The notes below the pieces were generated by a model. The model searched no databases. It had not been told where the DNA came from and was given only the letters and a program-made list of their open reading frames with translations. This document shows, piece by piece, positions 37,561-46,520 of a stretch of 64,000 nt of DNA. The position numbers and the translations under genes were made by a program. The stretch is from Alphaproteobacteria bacterium (GTDB taxonomy: Bacteria > Pseudomonadota > Alphaproteobacteria > Rhodospirillales > Rhodospirillaceae): NCBI GenBank assembly GCA_030604885.1, contig JAUVUZ010000008.1:1-64000 (forward strand), given 5' to 3'. How positions within the stretch are numbered: position 1 is the stretch's first letter; every line of letters starts with the position of its first letter.

Positions 37561-38873
37561 TGGGTAAAATCGGTTTGACTCTTGTCGGTCTGATGACCTT
37601 GCTCCTCGGCGCCGGCGTATGGGTCGGCCTCGGCCTGATCGGCACCGGCATCGGCACTATCGCCATCTTCCGCCCGAGCATGCCGGTGGAAAAGCTCCTT
37701 GCCCAGCAGGCTTGGAATTCCTCGGTGAGCATGGAAATGCTGGCCCTGCCGCTGTTCATCCTGATGGCGGAACTGCTGTTCCACACCCGGGTTTCGGAGG
37801 CCCTGTTCACCGGCCTCGCGCCCTGGACGCGCCGTTTGCCCGGCCGCATGGCGCACGTCACGGTGCTCGCTTCCACCCTGTTCGCGGCGGTTTCCGGCTC
37901 GTCGGCCGCGACCACCGCGACGGTCGGGCGGATCACCGCGAAGGAACTGATCGCCAAGGGTTACGACCGCGATCTCGTCACCGGCAGCCTGGCGGGGGCG
38001 GGGACGCTCGGCTTTCTCATTCCGCCCTCGACGATTATGATCATCTACGGCGTGCTTGCCGAGGAATCGATCCTCAAGCTGTTCATGGCCGGGATCGTAC
38101 CGGGCATCCTGCTCGCGTCGACCTACATGGCCTACATCGGCATCCGCGCGGTACTCAATCCGGCGTTGGTCGGCACCGCGCCCGAGCGCATCACCTTCCG
38201 CGAGAAGCTCGCGACCCTGCATCGTGAGGGTCTGGGGCCGCTGTTCCTGCTGATCTTCGCGGTGATCGGCTCGATGTACGGCGGGCTCGCGTCGCCGACC
38301 GAGGCCGCGTCCGTCGGCGTCGCGGGTTCGCTTGCCCTCGGCGTCTGGCAGAAGTCGCTGTCCTGGCGCATCCTTGGCGAATCGCTGTACCACGCGTCGC
38401 AGACCTGCGCGATGATCGGGCTGATCATCGTCGGCGCGATGTTCCTTTCGGTCGGCCTCGGCTACCTAGGCCTGCCGCGCTTCGTCGCGAGCGAAATCCA
38501 GTCGCTCGGGCTTTCACCGATCGCCCTGGTGGTGGTGCTGCTGGTGTTCTACACCGTGCTCGGTTGCTTCATGGAAGGCATGTCGTGCATCGTCATGACC
38601 CTGCCGATCACCCTACCGCTGGTGCTCGCCGCCGGGTACAACAAGATCTGGTTCGGCATCTTCCTGGTTCTCGTCGTCGAGATGGCGCAGATCACGCCGC
38701 CGGTGGGCTTCAACCTGATCGTAATCCAGCGGCTGGTCGGCGGCAAGATCGGCCAGGTGGCGCGCGCCGCCCTGCCGTTCTTCCTGATCACCGCGGCCTT
38801 CACCATCCTGATCGCCTGCTTCCCCGGGGTGATCGACTGGCTGCCCAACCTTCTGGTGCAGAGGAACGGCTGA
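37560..38873 (+). CDS. TRAP transporter large membrane subunit (DctM family)
   Basis: This 437-aa protein has about 11-12 membrane segments and the DctM family stretches FAAVSGSSAATTATVGRI, GSLAGAGTLGFLIPPSTIMIIYG and SPTEAASVGVAG. It is the ion-coupled transport channel. The ATG overlaps the DctQ stop and its own stop overlaps the pxpB-like gene by 1 nt, tying transport to ring opening. Confidence 0.9.
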   Translation: MGKIGLTLVGLMTLLLGAGVWVGLGLIGTGIGTIAIFRPSMPVEKLLAQQAWNSSVSMEMLALPLFILMAELLFHTRVSEALFTGLAPWTRRLPGRMAHVTVLASTLFAAVSGSSAATTATVGRITAKELIAKGYDRDLVTGSLAGAGTLGFLIPPSTIMIIYGVLAEESILKLFMAGIVPGILLASTYMAYIGIRAVLNPALVGTAPERITFREKLATLHREGLGPLFLLIFAVIGSMYGGLASPTEAASVGVAGSLALGVWQKSLSWRILGESLYHASQTCAMIGLIIVGAMFLSVGLGYLGLPRFVASEIQSLGLSPIALVVVLLVFYTVLGCFMEGMSCIVMTLPITLPLVLAAGYNKIWFGIFLVLVVEMAQITPPVGFNLIVIQRLVGGKIGQVARAALPFFLITAAFTILIACFPGVIDWLPNLLVQRNG

Positions 38874-39589
38874 TGACGCCGAGGGTGTTGTGCGCCGGGG
38901 ATCAGGCGCTCGCGGTGGAGTTCTCCAGCCGCATCGACGCGGCGATCAACGCGCGGGTGATCGCGCTGGCCAAGTCCCTCGCCGACGATCCGCTGCCGGG
39001 AGTGCGGGAGACCGTGCCGAGCTATCGCTCGCTGCTGGTCTGTTACGACCCGGAAGCTGTGCGCGGCGCGGCGCTAACCGAGACCTTGCAGCGTCGCGCC
39101 GCGGCGATTTCCGACGCGGTGTCGGCCTCGCGGCTGTGGCGCGTGCCGTTGCTGTTCGGCGGCAGCGCGGGACTCGACCTTGAAGACCTGGCGCAGATGA
39201 AGTCGCTCTCGGTGGACGAACTGATCGCGCTGTTCGTCTCGCCCGAGTACCGCGTCTACATGATCGGCTTCGCGCCCGGCTTCGCCTATCTCGGCGGCTT
39301 GCCCGAACTTTTGCACACGCCGCGCCTGCCGACGCCGCGCCAGCGCCTCGAAGCCGGGGCGGTGGGGATCGGCGGCGAGCAGGCCAACATCAACTCGGTG
39401 GCGGGGCCGAGCGGATGGCGCTTCGTCGGCCGCACGCCGCTACGGTTGTTCGATCCGGCGCGGCCCGAGCCGTTTCTATTCGCGGCGGGCGACGCGGTGC
39501 GCTTCGTGCCGGTGAGTGCGGAGGAGGCAGCCGATCTCGACGCCGCCGTCGCCGCCGGAGAGACCATCGTGGAGCCCGAAATCCGATGA
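38873..39589 (+). CDS. pxpB: PxpB / KipI family (5-oxoprolinase subunit B-like)
   Basis: This 238-aa protein of the AHS1/KipI family has FAPGFAYLGGLPELLHTPRL and GGEQANINSVAGPSGW, with the conserved GWRFVGRTPLRLF. PxpB and PxpC form the ATP-dependent part of 5-oxoprolinase with PxpA. It overlaps DctM upstream and pxpC downstream (ATGA). Confidence 0.87.
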   Translation: MTPRVLCAGDQALAVEFSSRIDAAINARVIALAKSLADDPLPGVRETVPSYRSLLVCYDPEAVRGAALTETLQRRAAAISDAVSASRLWRVPLLFGGSAGLDLEDLAQMKSLSVDELIALFVSPEYRVYMIGFAPGFAYLGGLPELLHTPRLPTPRQRLEAGAVGIGGEQANINSVAGPSGWRFVGRTPLRLFDPARPEPFLFAAGDAVRFVPVSAEEAADLDAAVAAGETIVEPEIR

Positions 39590-40599
39590 GCGCGACGTTA
39601 TCGATTCTGCGAAGCGGGCCGATGACCACGGTGCAGGACGCCGGGCGTCCGGGGCTGCTGCACGCGGGGGTTTCCGGCTCAGGTCCGATGGACCCGCCGC
39701 TGTTCGCCATCGCCAACGCCCTGGTCGGCAATCCGGACGACGCCGCCGGTCTCGAGTTCGCCGGGATGGGCGGCGAGTTCTCGGTCTCGGCTCCGGTGCG
39801 GGTGGCGGTCACCGGCGATGCGGCGGCGCGGATTTCCGGCGAACCCATCGCGGCCTGGGAAAGCCACGACCTTTTGCCCGGCCAGATCCTGCGCGTCGGC
39901 GCGTTGCAGCGGGGCGTCTGGGGGTATCTCGCGATTTCGGGCGGGATCGCCTCGCCCCTCGTGCTCGGGTCGCGCGCCACCCACTTGCGCACCGGCATCG
40001 GCGGGCACGAAGGCCGCACTCTCAAGGTCGGCGATGTGCTGCCTCTCGGCGACGCGATCGCCGCGCCGTGCCTTCGTCTGGCGCAGCCGTTTGCGCGCGC
40101 GGACGGCCCGATCCGCGTCGTGCCCGGCCCGCAGGACGACGCCTTCGACCAGGGCGCATGGGATCTCCTCGCGGGCGACGGCTATACCGTCTCTCCGACC
40201 CGCGACCGCATGGCGCAGGCGATCGAAGGCCCAAAGATCGCGGCGGTACGCGGCCACGACATCGTCTCCGACGGCACGCCGCTCGGTTCGTTGCAAGTTC
40301 CGGGGTCCGGGCGACCCATGGTATTGATGGCCGAACGTCAGACCACCGGCGGCTACCCCAAGATCGGCACCGTCGCGTCGGTCGACCTGCCGCGTCTCGG
40401 CCAGATCCCCACGGGACAGCCGGTGCGGTTCGTAAAAATCTCGCGGGACGACGCGGAAGAGCTGCTGATCGCGGCGCGCAAGGCGTTACGGTCGCTGCTT
40501 GCGGACCTCAGGCCCAAGGCCGGGTTGGTCTGCGAGTCCGGCTTTCTTCTCGGCATCAACTTGATCGACGGCGTGGCCGCCGTCGCGGAGAGCGAATGA
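39586..40599 (+). CDS. pxpC: PxpC / KipA family (5-oxoprolinase subunit C-like, biotin-dependent carboxyltransferase type)
   Basis: This 337-aa AHS2/KipA-family protein has TTVQDAGRPGLLHAGVSGSGPMDP, VWGYLAISGGI and ERQTTGGYPKIGTVASVDLP, all typical. It pairs with PxpB. AHS1/AHS2 folds are also found in urea amidolyase and allophanate hydrolase, so a ureide substrate cannot be excluded. The 4-nt overlaps on both sides indicate cotranslation. Confidence 0.87.
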   Translation: MSATLSILRSGPMTTVQDAGRPGLLHAGVSGSGPMDPPLFAIANALVGNPDDAAGLEFAGMGGEFSVSAPVRVAVTGDAAARISGEPIAAWESHDLLPGQILRVGALQRGVWGYLAISGGIASPLVLGSRATHLRTGIGGHEGRTLKVGDVLPLGDAIAAPCLRLAQPFARADGPIRVVPGPQDDAFDQGAWDLLAGDGYTVSPTRDRMAQAIEGPKIAAVRGHDIVSDGTPLGSLQVPGSGRPMVLMAERQTTGGYPKIGTVASVDLPRLGQIPTGQPVRFVKISRDDAEELLIAARKALRSLLADLRPKAGLVCESGFLLGINLIDGVAAVAESE

Positions 40600-41243
40600 C
40601 CCAGTCCCTGATGCATCAGGCGCGTGCCCGGATCATCGAAATGATCTTTTCGGGCGACCTCAAGTCCGGCGACGCGCTCCACGAGGCCGAACTCAGCGCG
40701 CGCCTGTCGATGTCGCGCACGCCGGTGCGCGAGGCGTTCAAGCGCATGGAGTGCGAGGGGATGCTCGCCCGCGAGGGGCGTTTCCTCCGCCTCCGCATGG
40801 TCGACGCCGCCGAGGTCGAGGAAATCTTCCTGCTCCGCGCCGCGATCGAGACCGAAACCGCGCGCGCGGCGGTGCATTTGCCGCGCTCGGTGTTCGACGA
40901 CATGGCCGCGCGGATCAAGGCGTTCATGGCCACCGGGCCGGGCGAGGGGGAAGACGAGTGGAGCATCGACGACGCGTTCCACCGGATGATGGCGCGCGCC
41001 ACCAACAACCCGATCCTGCTCCACACCCTCGATGGTTTGCGTCTGCGGACCTACGTGTTCGACCGCTCGCGGGTGCCGGAGCGGTTTCTGCTCGGCTGCG
41101 AGGAACACCTGATGATGCTCGACGCCCTCAGGGCGGGCGACGGCGACGAAGCCTCGCGCCTGATGTTGGTGCACCTCGCGAACGCGCGGGACGCGATTCT
41201 TTCGTGCCTCGAACGCACCTCCGGCGTGGAGAAGACATCGTGA
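40596..41243 (+). CDS. GntR-family regulator, FCD subgroup
   Basis: This 215-aa protein has an N-terminal winged helix-turn-helix (FSGDLKSGDALHEAELSARLSMSRTPVREAFKRME) and an all-helical FCD ligand domain with conserved Asp/His (DDAFHRMMARA, EEHLMML). It is within the TRAP-pxpBC operon and probably regulates it, possibly through the GGTATACC site. It overlaps both neighbours by 4 nt. Confidence 0.87.
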   Translation: MTQSLMHQARARIIEMIFSGDLKSGDALHEAELSARLSMSRTPVREAFKRMECEGMLAREGRFLRLRMVDAAEVEEIFLLRAAIETETARAAVHLPRSVFDDMAARIKAFMATGPGEGEDEWSIDDAFHRMMARATNNPILLHTLDGLRLRTYVFDRSRVPERFLLGCEEHLMMLDALRAGDGDEASRLMLVHLANARDAILSCLERTSGVEKTS

Positions 41244-42193
41244 AGTGCCTGGTCATTCAGCCGATCCACGAGGACGGCCTGCAAGCCCTGCGGTCGGGCG
41301 GCGTCGAGCCGGTGATCTGCCCGGCCCCGGACATGGCTACCGTCGCCGCCCACGTCGGCGACTGCGACGCGGCGATCACCCGCGATGCCGGATTTTCCGC
41401 CGCCGCGCTCGCCGCCGCGCCGAAGCTGCGCGCCATCGTGGTGCACGGCGCGGGCTACGACCCGGTCGATGTCGCGGCGGCGACCGCGCGCGGCGTGCTG
41501 GTCTGCAATACCCCCGGCGTCAACGCCCAATCGGTGGCCGAACTCGCCCTTGGGCTCGCGATCGCCGCCGCGCGCCGGATTCCCGCCGGAGACCGGCGCG
41601 AGCGGGCGGGCGAACACGGTTATCGCGAAAGCGGCGGGTTCGTCGAACTCCACGGCAAGACCGCGCTGATCATCGGCTGGGGCAACATCGGCGCACGCGT
41701 CGGGCGCTTGCTCAACGCTGCGCTCGGAATGGAGATCCTGATTTATTCCCCGGTCTGCGACGACGATTTCGGCTTCACCCGAGAGGCGACGCTGGAGGAG
41801 GGCTTGGCGCGGGCCGACCTCGTCAGCCTGCACGCGCCGCTCACCGCGTCGACCTCCGGCTTGATCTCGCACGCCAGCCTTGCGGCGCTCAAGCCCGGCG
41901 CGATCCTGGTCAACACCGCCCGCGCCGGGCTGGTCGACGAGGCCGCGCTGGCCCAGGCGCTCGCCGGCGGCCGCGTGCGCGCCGCCGCGCTCGACGTCTA
42001 TTCTGCGGGCGCGTCGACCGGCCAACTCGCGGCGTTCGCCGACCGGGTGATCTTTACTCCCCACCTCGGCGGCACCACCGAGGATTCCCTCGCCCGCGTC
42101 GCGACCGCGGCGGCGGGCCACGTTCTCACCGTTTGCGCCGGAGGGGTTCCGGCCACGACCATCAACCGCCCGCACGAAAGGGTCAAGCCGTGA
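41240..42193 (+). CDS. D-isomer-specific 2-hydroxyacid dehydrogenase family protein lacking the usual Glu
   Basis: This 317-aa protein has the Rossmann motif IIGWGNIGARVGRLL, the catalytic Arg in VNTARAGLVDE and the His in TPHLGGTTEDS. The segment where the catalytic Glu is normal (DVF-x-x-EP) reads DVYSAGASTG, so the acid residue that pairs with His is missing. The substrate and even activity are uncertain. The GTG 41240 start overlaps the GntR stop. Confidence 0.82.
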   Translation: MKCLVIQPIHEDGLQALRSGGVEPVICPAPDMATVAAHVGDCDAAITRDAGFSAAALAAAPKLRAIVVHGAGYDPVDVAAATARGVLVCNTPGVNAQSVAELALGLAIAAARRIPAGDRRERAGEHGYRESGGFVELHGKTALIIGWGNIGARVGRLLNAALGMEILIYSPVCDDDFGFTREATLEEGLARADLVSLHAPLTASTSGLISHASLAALKPGAILVNTARAGLVDEAALAQALAGGRVRAAALDVYSAGASTGQLAAFADRVIFTPHLGGTTEDSLARVATAAAGHVLTVCAGGVPATTINRPHERVKP

Positions 42194-43425
42194 CTCCGGT
42201 GATTCAGGATACCATCGATCGCCTGCTCGAAGGAATCAACGCCATCAGCCTTCCCGGCCCGGGCGTGACCCGTCCGTCGTACGGCGATCTCGAAAGCGAG
42301 GCGCATGCGTTGGTCGCACGCGAGGCGTTGCGCCTGGGCATGACCGTCACCCGCGACGCGGCGCTCAACCTGTTCGCACGGTTGCCGGGCCGTGACCGCA
42401 GCGCTCCGCCGCTTTACATCGGCTCGCACCTCGACACCGTGGCGATGGGCGGGCGCTACGACGGGCAGGCGGGCGTGGTGGGCGGCATGGCGTTGGTAGC
42501 GGCGTTCGTCGCCGCCGGAACGCCGCCGCCGATGGATATCGTCGTGACCGTCACCCGGGCGGAAGAGAGCGTGTGGTTCCCGGTCTCCTACATCGGCTCG
42601 CGCAGCGCGCTCGGTCGACTGTTGCCCGAAGACCTGGAGGCGGTTCGATCCGACACCGGGCGAACCCTGGCCGACCACATGCGCGAGCAGGGCGGCGATC
42701 CGGACGCGGTGCTGGCTGGGCCTGGGCTTGCTCCCGCGCGGTTCGTCGAACTGCATATCGAGCAGGGGCCGATCCTCGATCGTGCGGGTGAGCCGTTCGC
42801 GCTGGTGTCGGGCATTCGCGGCGGGCTGCGCTACCGCAACGCCCGGATCGTCGGGGAGTGGGCGCACTCCGGCGGCGCACCACGCGAGGGCCGGGCGGAC
42901 ACGGTGTTCGCGTTGGCCGATGTCGTCACCGCGCTCGACCGGCATTGGGCGGCGTTGCTTGCCGAGGGTGCGGACATCGCCGTGACCTTCGGCCGCGTCG
43001 ATGCCGCCAGCCCGGAACATGCCTTCGCCAAGGTGCCCGGACGGCTGGATTTCTGCGTCGATTTCCGCAGTAACGACGTGCCGACCCTCGGCCGCGTCGA
43101 CGCGATCTTCAAGGACGAGATCGCCAAGGTGGAAGCGGCGCGCGGCGTGCGCTTCGAACTTGGGGCGGTGTCCCGCAGCACGCCCTCGGTGCTTTCCGCC
43201 GCGCTCGCCGACGAGATCGCCGCCGGAGCGGCGCGGATCGGGGCAAAGCCGCGCCGGATGGCTTCGGGCGGTGGGCACGACGCTTCCGCCTTCGCCCAGG
43301 CCGGGTGGGAGTCGGTGATGGTGTTCATCCGCAACTGGAACGGCAGCCACAACCCGGACGAAGCCATGGACGCTGCCGATCTCGCCGCTGCCGTCGGCGC
43401 GCTCTACGCGACCTGGCGGGAGTAA
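42190..43425 (+). CDS. M20-family amidohydrolase, N-carbamoyl-L-amino-acid hydrolase / allantoate amidohydrolase type
   Basis: This 411-aa zinc hydrolase has SHLDTVAMGGRYDGQAGV (metal His/Asp), AEESVWFPVSYIGSR, ELHIEQGPILDRAG, the lid-domain GEWAHSGGAPREGRAD and the C-terminal GGGHDASAF. The order is that of HyuC/AllC/beta-ureidopropionase. It would hydrolyse an N-carbamoyl-L-amino acid or ureido acid. In many relatives the segment is TRxED and the motif SxxFG; here AEES differs, so the substrate may differ. It overlaps its upstream neighbour by 4 nt. Confidence 0.85.
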   Translation: MTPVIQDTIDRLLEGINAISLPGPGVTRPSYGDLESEAHALVAREALRLGMTVTRDAALNLFARLPGRDRSAPPLYIGSHLDTVAMGGRYDGQAGVVGGMALVAAFVAAGTPPPMDIVVTVTRAEESVWFPVSYIGSRSALGRLLPEDLEAVRSDTGRTLADHMREQGGDPDAVLAGPGLAPARFVELHIEQGPILDRAGEPFALVSGIRGGLRYRNARIVGEWAHSGGAPREGRADTVFALADVVTALDRHWAALLAEGADIAVTFGRVDAASPEHAFAKVPGRLDFCVDFRSNDVPTLGRVDAIFKDEIAKVEAARGVRFELGAVSRSTPSVLSAALADEIAAGAARIGAKPRRMASGGGHDASAFAQAGWESVMVFIRNWNGSHNPDEAMDAADLAAAVGALYATWRE

Positions 43426-43431
43426 TCTGGA

Positions 43432-44070
43432 GTGCCCGCCACCGACAATCTTTCCCAACACGCCTATCAGGTGCTCAAGCGCAGTATCCTCGACGGAGCC
43501 TACACCGCCGACGATGTGCTGAGCGAGCGCATACTCGCGGGAGTTTGCGGAGTGTCTCGCTCGCCGCTGCGGGCGGCGATCTCGCGCCTGGTGAACGAAG
43601 GGGTGATCACCCGGCTCGCCAACGGCGCCCTGGTGATTCGCCCGGTTACAGTGATTCAGCTTCTCGAAATCGTGCAGACCCGGCGGATGCTTGAGGGGTT
43701 GGCGGCGGAACGCGCGGCGGAACTCGGACCCGCGCCAAGCCTGCTGCAATCGCACGAGACGATGCGGACGCTGATCGATCAGACCGACGTACCGTTCGAC
43801 AGCTTCTGGGATAGCGACCGGGCGTTTCATCACGCGGTCGCGGACTCCGCGCAATTCCGGCTTCTGCCGGGGATTCTCGACGAACTTCGCACCGCCGCGC
43901 GCCGCTGCACCATCGTTCGCACCCACGACAGCTTCGTGCAGCAGGCGAAGGAACATCTCGCGGTGATCGAGCGGATCGAGGCGGGCGATCCGCCCGGCGC
44001 GCGCAAGGCGATGGAAAATCATTTCGACAACACGCGGACACGCTTCCTCGAATGGGTGGCGCGGTCATAG
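43432..44070 (+). CDS. GntR-family regulator, FCD subgroup (second)
   Basis: This 212-aa protein has a GntR winged helix-turn-helix (LDGAYTADDVLSERILAGVCGVSRSPLRAAISRL) and an FCD domain with SDRAFHHAVAD and KEHLAVIERI. It starts at GTG 43432, 6 nt after the M20 gene, and its end overlaps the M24 gene by 19 nt. It may regulate the last two hydrolase genes or the whole operon. The ligand is unknown. Confidence 0.86.
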   Translation: MPATDNLSQHAYQVLKRSILDGAYTADDVLSERILAGVCGVSRSPLRAAISRLVNEGVITRLANGALVIRPVTVIQLLEIVQTRRMLEGLAAERAAELGPAPSLLQSHETMRTLIDQTDVPFDSFWDSDRAFHHAVADSAQFRLLPGILDELRTAARRCTIVRTHDSFVQQAKEHLAVIERIEAGDPPGARKAMENHFDNTRTRFLEWVARS

Positions 44071-45248
44071 ACGAGGACACGGAATTGAGTTGTTTTGCTG
44101 AACTGCGGGGGCGGGAAGCCGCATTTCCCGCGTCGGAATTCGCGGCGCGCCAGGCGAAGTTACAGGCGAGCATGGCGCGGCAGCACATCGACGCTCTGGT
44201 GGTGACCGGGCCGGAAAACATCTATTGGCTCAGCGGTCGCCAGACCGCCGGATATTTCGCATTCCAGGCGCTGGTGATGCCGGCCGAGGGCGCACCCACC
44301 CTCCTGGTGCGTCAGTTGGAGCTTCCCGGTTCGTGTGCCAACACCTGGATCGATGCCATCGTCGCCTATCAGGACGGAGAGGCTCCGGCGGCGGCGTTGA
44401 CTGCGATATTGCGGAACCTGGGCGCGGAACGGGTCGCGCTAGAAGCCGACGGCTGGTTCGTTTCGCCGCGTCTGTATGTCGATGTCTGCGCAGGTTTGGC
44501 GCGCCCGCCAGTCGACGGCTCGGGTCTGGTCGCGGCGTTGCGCATGGTCAAGTCTCCCGCCGAGCTTGACGCGATCCGCAAGGCGGCGAGCTACGCGAAC
44601 GCGGGGATCACGGCAGGAATCTCGGCGTGCGCGGAAGGCGTCGACGAAAATGCGGTGGCGGCGGCGATGCTCTCCGCTGCGGTTTCATCGGGATCCGAGG
44701 CGATGGCGATGGAGCCGCTGGTGTCCTCCGGAGGGCGAAGCGGCCTGCCGCACATGACTTGGCGGCGGCGCGTTCTTGCCAAGGGCGATCCGGTGTTCCT
44801 CGAACTCGCAGGCAGTCACGCGCGCTATCATGGCGCATTGATGCGCTCGGTTTGGATCGGCGAACCGCCCGCCGAGGCGCGACGGATGATGGATTGCGCC
44901 GAGCGCGCCCTCGATGCCGCGCTCGCTGCGATCCGTCCCGGAGAGCCGTGCGCCGCGCCGCACCAAGCCGCCCAGGCGGTGATCGACACGGGCGGTTATA
45001 CCGAGGCCTTCCGCAAGCGGATCGGCTATTCGATGGGGGTGGCGTTTGCGCCGGACTGGGGCGAGGGCGGCATTCTCAGCCTGTTCACCGGGGTGACCGA
45101 AATTCTCCGGCCGGGCATGGCGTTTCACCTTCCGGCGACGCTGCGCGCCTACGGCGAGTGGACCGTCGGTGCGTCCGAAACCGTGATCGTCACCAAAAGT
45201 GGCGTGGACGTGCTATCGGATCTGCCTCGCGGAATTGCGGTGCGATGA
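44052..45248 (+). CDS. M24 peptidase-fold protein, creatinase / ectoine-hydrolase (DoeA)-like
   Basis: This 398-aa protein has a creatinase N-terminal domain (ALVVTGPENIYWLSG) and a pita-bread M24 domain. The second half, with TWRRRVLAKGDPVFLELAGSHARYHGALMRSVW, RIGYSMGVAFAPDWGEGGI and FHLPATL, resembles DoeA ectoine hydrolases and creatinases. The five metal ligands of aminopeptidase P are not preserved, so it is probably a metal-free C-N hydrolase acting on a small amide or ureide. The doeB/doeC partners of ectoine breakdown were not recognised. Start 44052 overlaps the GntR gene; TTG 44084 is an alternative. Confidence 0.78.
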   Translation: MGGAVIDEDTELSCFAELRGREAAFPASEFAARQAKLQASMARQHIDALVVTGPENIYWLSGRQTAGYFAFQALVMPAEGAPTLLVRQLELPGSCANTWIDAIVAYQDGEAPAAALTAILRNLGAERVALEADGWFVSPRLYVDVCAGLARPPVDGSGLVAALRMVKSPAELDAIRKAASYANAGITAGISACAEGVDENAVAAAMLSAAVSSGSEAMAMEPLVSSGGRSGLPHMTWRRRVLAKGDPVFLELAGSHARYHGALMRSVWIGEPPAEARRMMDCAERALDAALAAIRPGEPCAAPHQAAQAVIDTGGYTEAFRKRIGYSMGVAFAPDWGEGGILSLFTGVTEILRPGMAFHLPATLRAYGEWTVGASETVIVTKSGVDVLSDLPRGIAVR

Positions 45249-46414
45249 CCGGGGCGATCGAGGGCAGGCTGAAGGCTCGGCTCGGGCGGCTTGTCGGGCT
45301 GAACACCGAAAATCCGCCCGGACGCGAGATCGAGGCGGCACGTTTCGTCGCCGACGAACTCGCCGCATGCGGCTGCGAAGTCCACGTCGACGGGTTCGAC
45401 GCGGAGCGCGCCAACATCGTTGCCGTGCTGCAGAACGGCGAGGGGCCGACGCTTGCGTTCAATTCCCACCTCGACGTCGTTCCCGCAGGAGAAGGTTGGT
45501 CTCGCGATCCGTTCGTGCTGGTGGAGGACGGCGGGCGTCTGTTCGGGCGCGGCGCATGCGATGCCAAGGGGCCGATCGTAGCGATGATCGAGGCGGTGGC
45601 GATGCTCGCCAATAATCGGCGTGCATGGGCGGGAACCCTTGTCGCGGTGTTCGTTGCCGACGAGGAAGTCGGCAGCCGCGGCGCACGGCGGTTTGCCAGC
45701 GAACTGCCGGGTATTGATTTCGTCGTCGTCGGCGAGCCGACCGGCAACGCGCCGGTGATCGCGCACAAGGGCAGTCTGCGGCCGATCGTGCGGGTCGAGG
45801 GGCGCATGGCCCATTCGGGCACGCCCGACCTCGGCGTCAACGCGATCCTCGGTGCCGCTCGCGTGCTCGATCGTGTCGCGGCTGCGCATCGCGAGATTTC
45901 TCTCCGCCGTCATCCCCTGGTCGGGTCGGCCAGCCTGACGGTGACGCGGATCTCGGGCGGCGTTGCCGACAACATCGTTCCCGATGCGTGCGAGATGATG
46001 CTGGATCGCCGGATGATTCCGGGTGAGCGCGAGGCGGACGCGATCGGTGAAATCCAGGCGCTGCTGCGCGCGGTGGAAACCGAGGACGGGGTGCATGCTA
46101 TGATCGTGCGGTTCCAGGAAACCACCGGCGGTGCGACCGAGACCGCCGCTGGGCACCCCATCGTCCTTGCAGCCTTGGCGGCGTGCCGGGCGAACGGCGT
46201 TACCGGCGCGAAGCTCGGCGGCTTCGGTGGTGGTTGCGATCTCGTGCATTTTCGTGAAATCGGGGCGCAGGGCGTGGTCGTCGGCCCGGGTGACCTCGCC
46301 CTCGCGCACAAGCCCGACGAATTCGTCCCGGTCGCCGAACTGGCTCAGTCGGCGTTCATCTATCGGGACATCGCCCTGCAGATGCTGGCCCCGGCTTCCG
46401 AAGGGAGGTCTTAG
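45245..46414 (+). CDS. M20-family deacylase, ArgE/DapE type
   Basis: This 389-aa zinc hydrolase has FNSHLDVVPAGEGWSRDPF (metal His/Asp), GRGACDAKGPIVAMI, DEEVGSRGA (catalytic Glu-Glu), VGEPTG and a dimerisation domain with GRMAHSGTPDLGVNAI. It is an acetylornithine deacetylase / succinyl-diaminopimelate desuccinylase-like enzyme, here probably deacylating an N-acyl amino acid. It overlaps the M24 gene by 4 nt and is the last gene of the catabolic block. Confidence 0.85.
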   Translation: MTGAIEGRLKARLGRLVGLNTENPPGREIEAARFVADELAACGCEVHVDGFDAERANIVAVLQNGEGPTLAFNSHLDVVPAGEGWSRDPFVLVEDGGRLFGRGACDAKGPIVAMIEAVAMLANNRRAWAGTLVAVFVADEEVGSRGARRFASELPGIDFVVVGEPTGNAPVIAHKGSLRPIVRVEGRMAHSGTPDLGVNAILGAARVLDRVAAAHREISLRRHPLVGSASLTVTRISGGVADNIVPDACEMMLDRRMIPGEREADAIGEIQALLRAVETEDGVHAMIVRFQETTGGATETAAGHPIVLAALAACRANGVTGAKLGGFGGGCDLVHFREIGAQGVVVGPGDLALAHKPDEFVPVAELAQSAFIYRDIALQMLAPASEGRS

Positions 46415-46462
46415 GCAGAGTGCAGTTTCGGTGCAGTTCAGTAACGTCATCGTCGAACAAAG

Positions 46463-46520
46463 GCAGTTGCATGCCCCCGCAACCAATAAAAAGCCCGTCA
46501 GCACACGCTGGCGGGCTTTT
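46463..46520 (+). repeat. Right copy of imperfect ~57-bp direct repeat, sharing 14 nt with tRNA-fMet 3' end
   Basis: CAGTTGCATGCCCCCGCAAC followed by CAATAAAAAGCCCGT and a hairpin arm aligns with the left copy at 18523-18578. Within it, GCCCCCGCAACCAA is identical to the last 13 nt of tRNA-fMet plus the next base (115-128). The preceding CAGTT also matches the tRNA T-arm with a gap. No tRNA can be folded here, so it looks like a tRNA 3'-end fragment. Confidence 0.5.
46489..46520 (+). terminator. Intrinsic terminator at the end of the catabolic block
   Basis: AAAAGCCCGTCAGC and GCTGGCGGGCTTTT form a 14-bp stem with loop ACAC and T run, 75 nt after the last M20 gene. It ends the long TRAP-pxp-hydrolase operon. 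Confidence 0.85.

Noticed and set aside
44052-46414. Ectoine degradation (doeA/doeB) pair
   Set aside because: The M24 protein is DoeA-like, but the neighbour is an ArgE/DapE M20 enzyme rather than the AspA-family DoeB I would expect, and no doeC/doeD were recognised.
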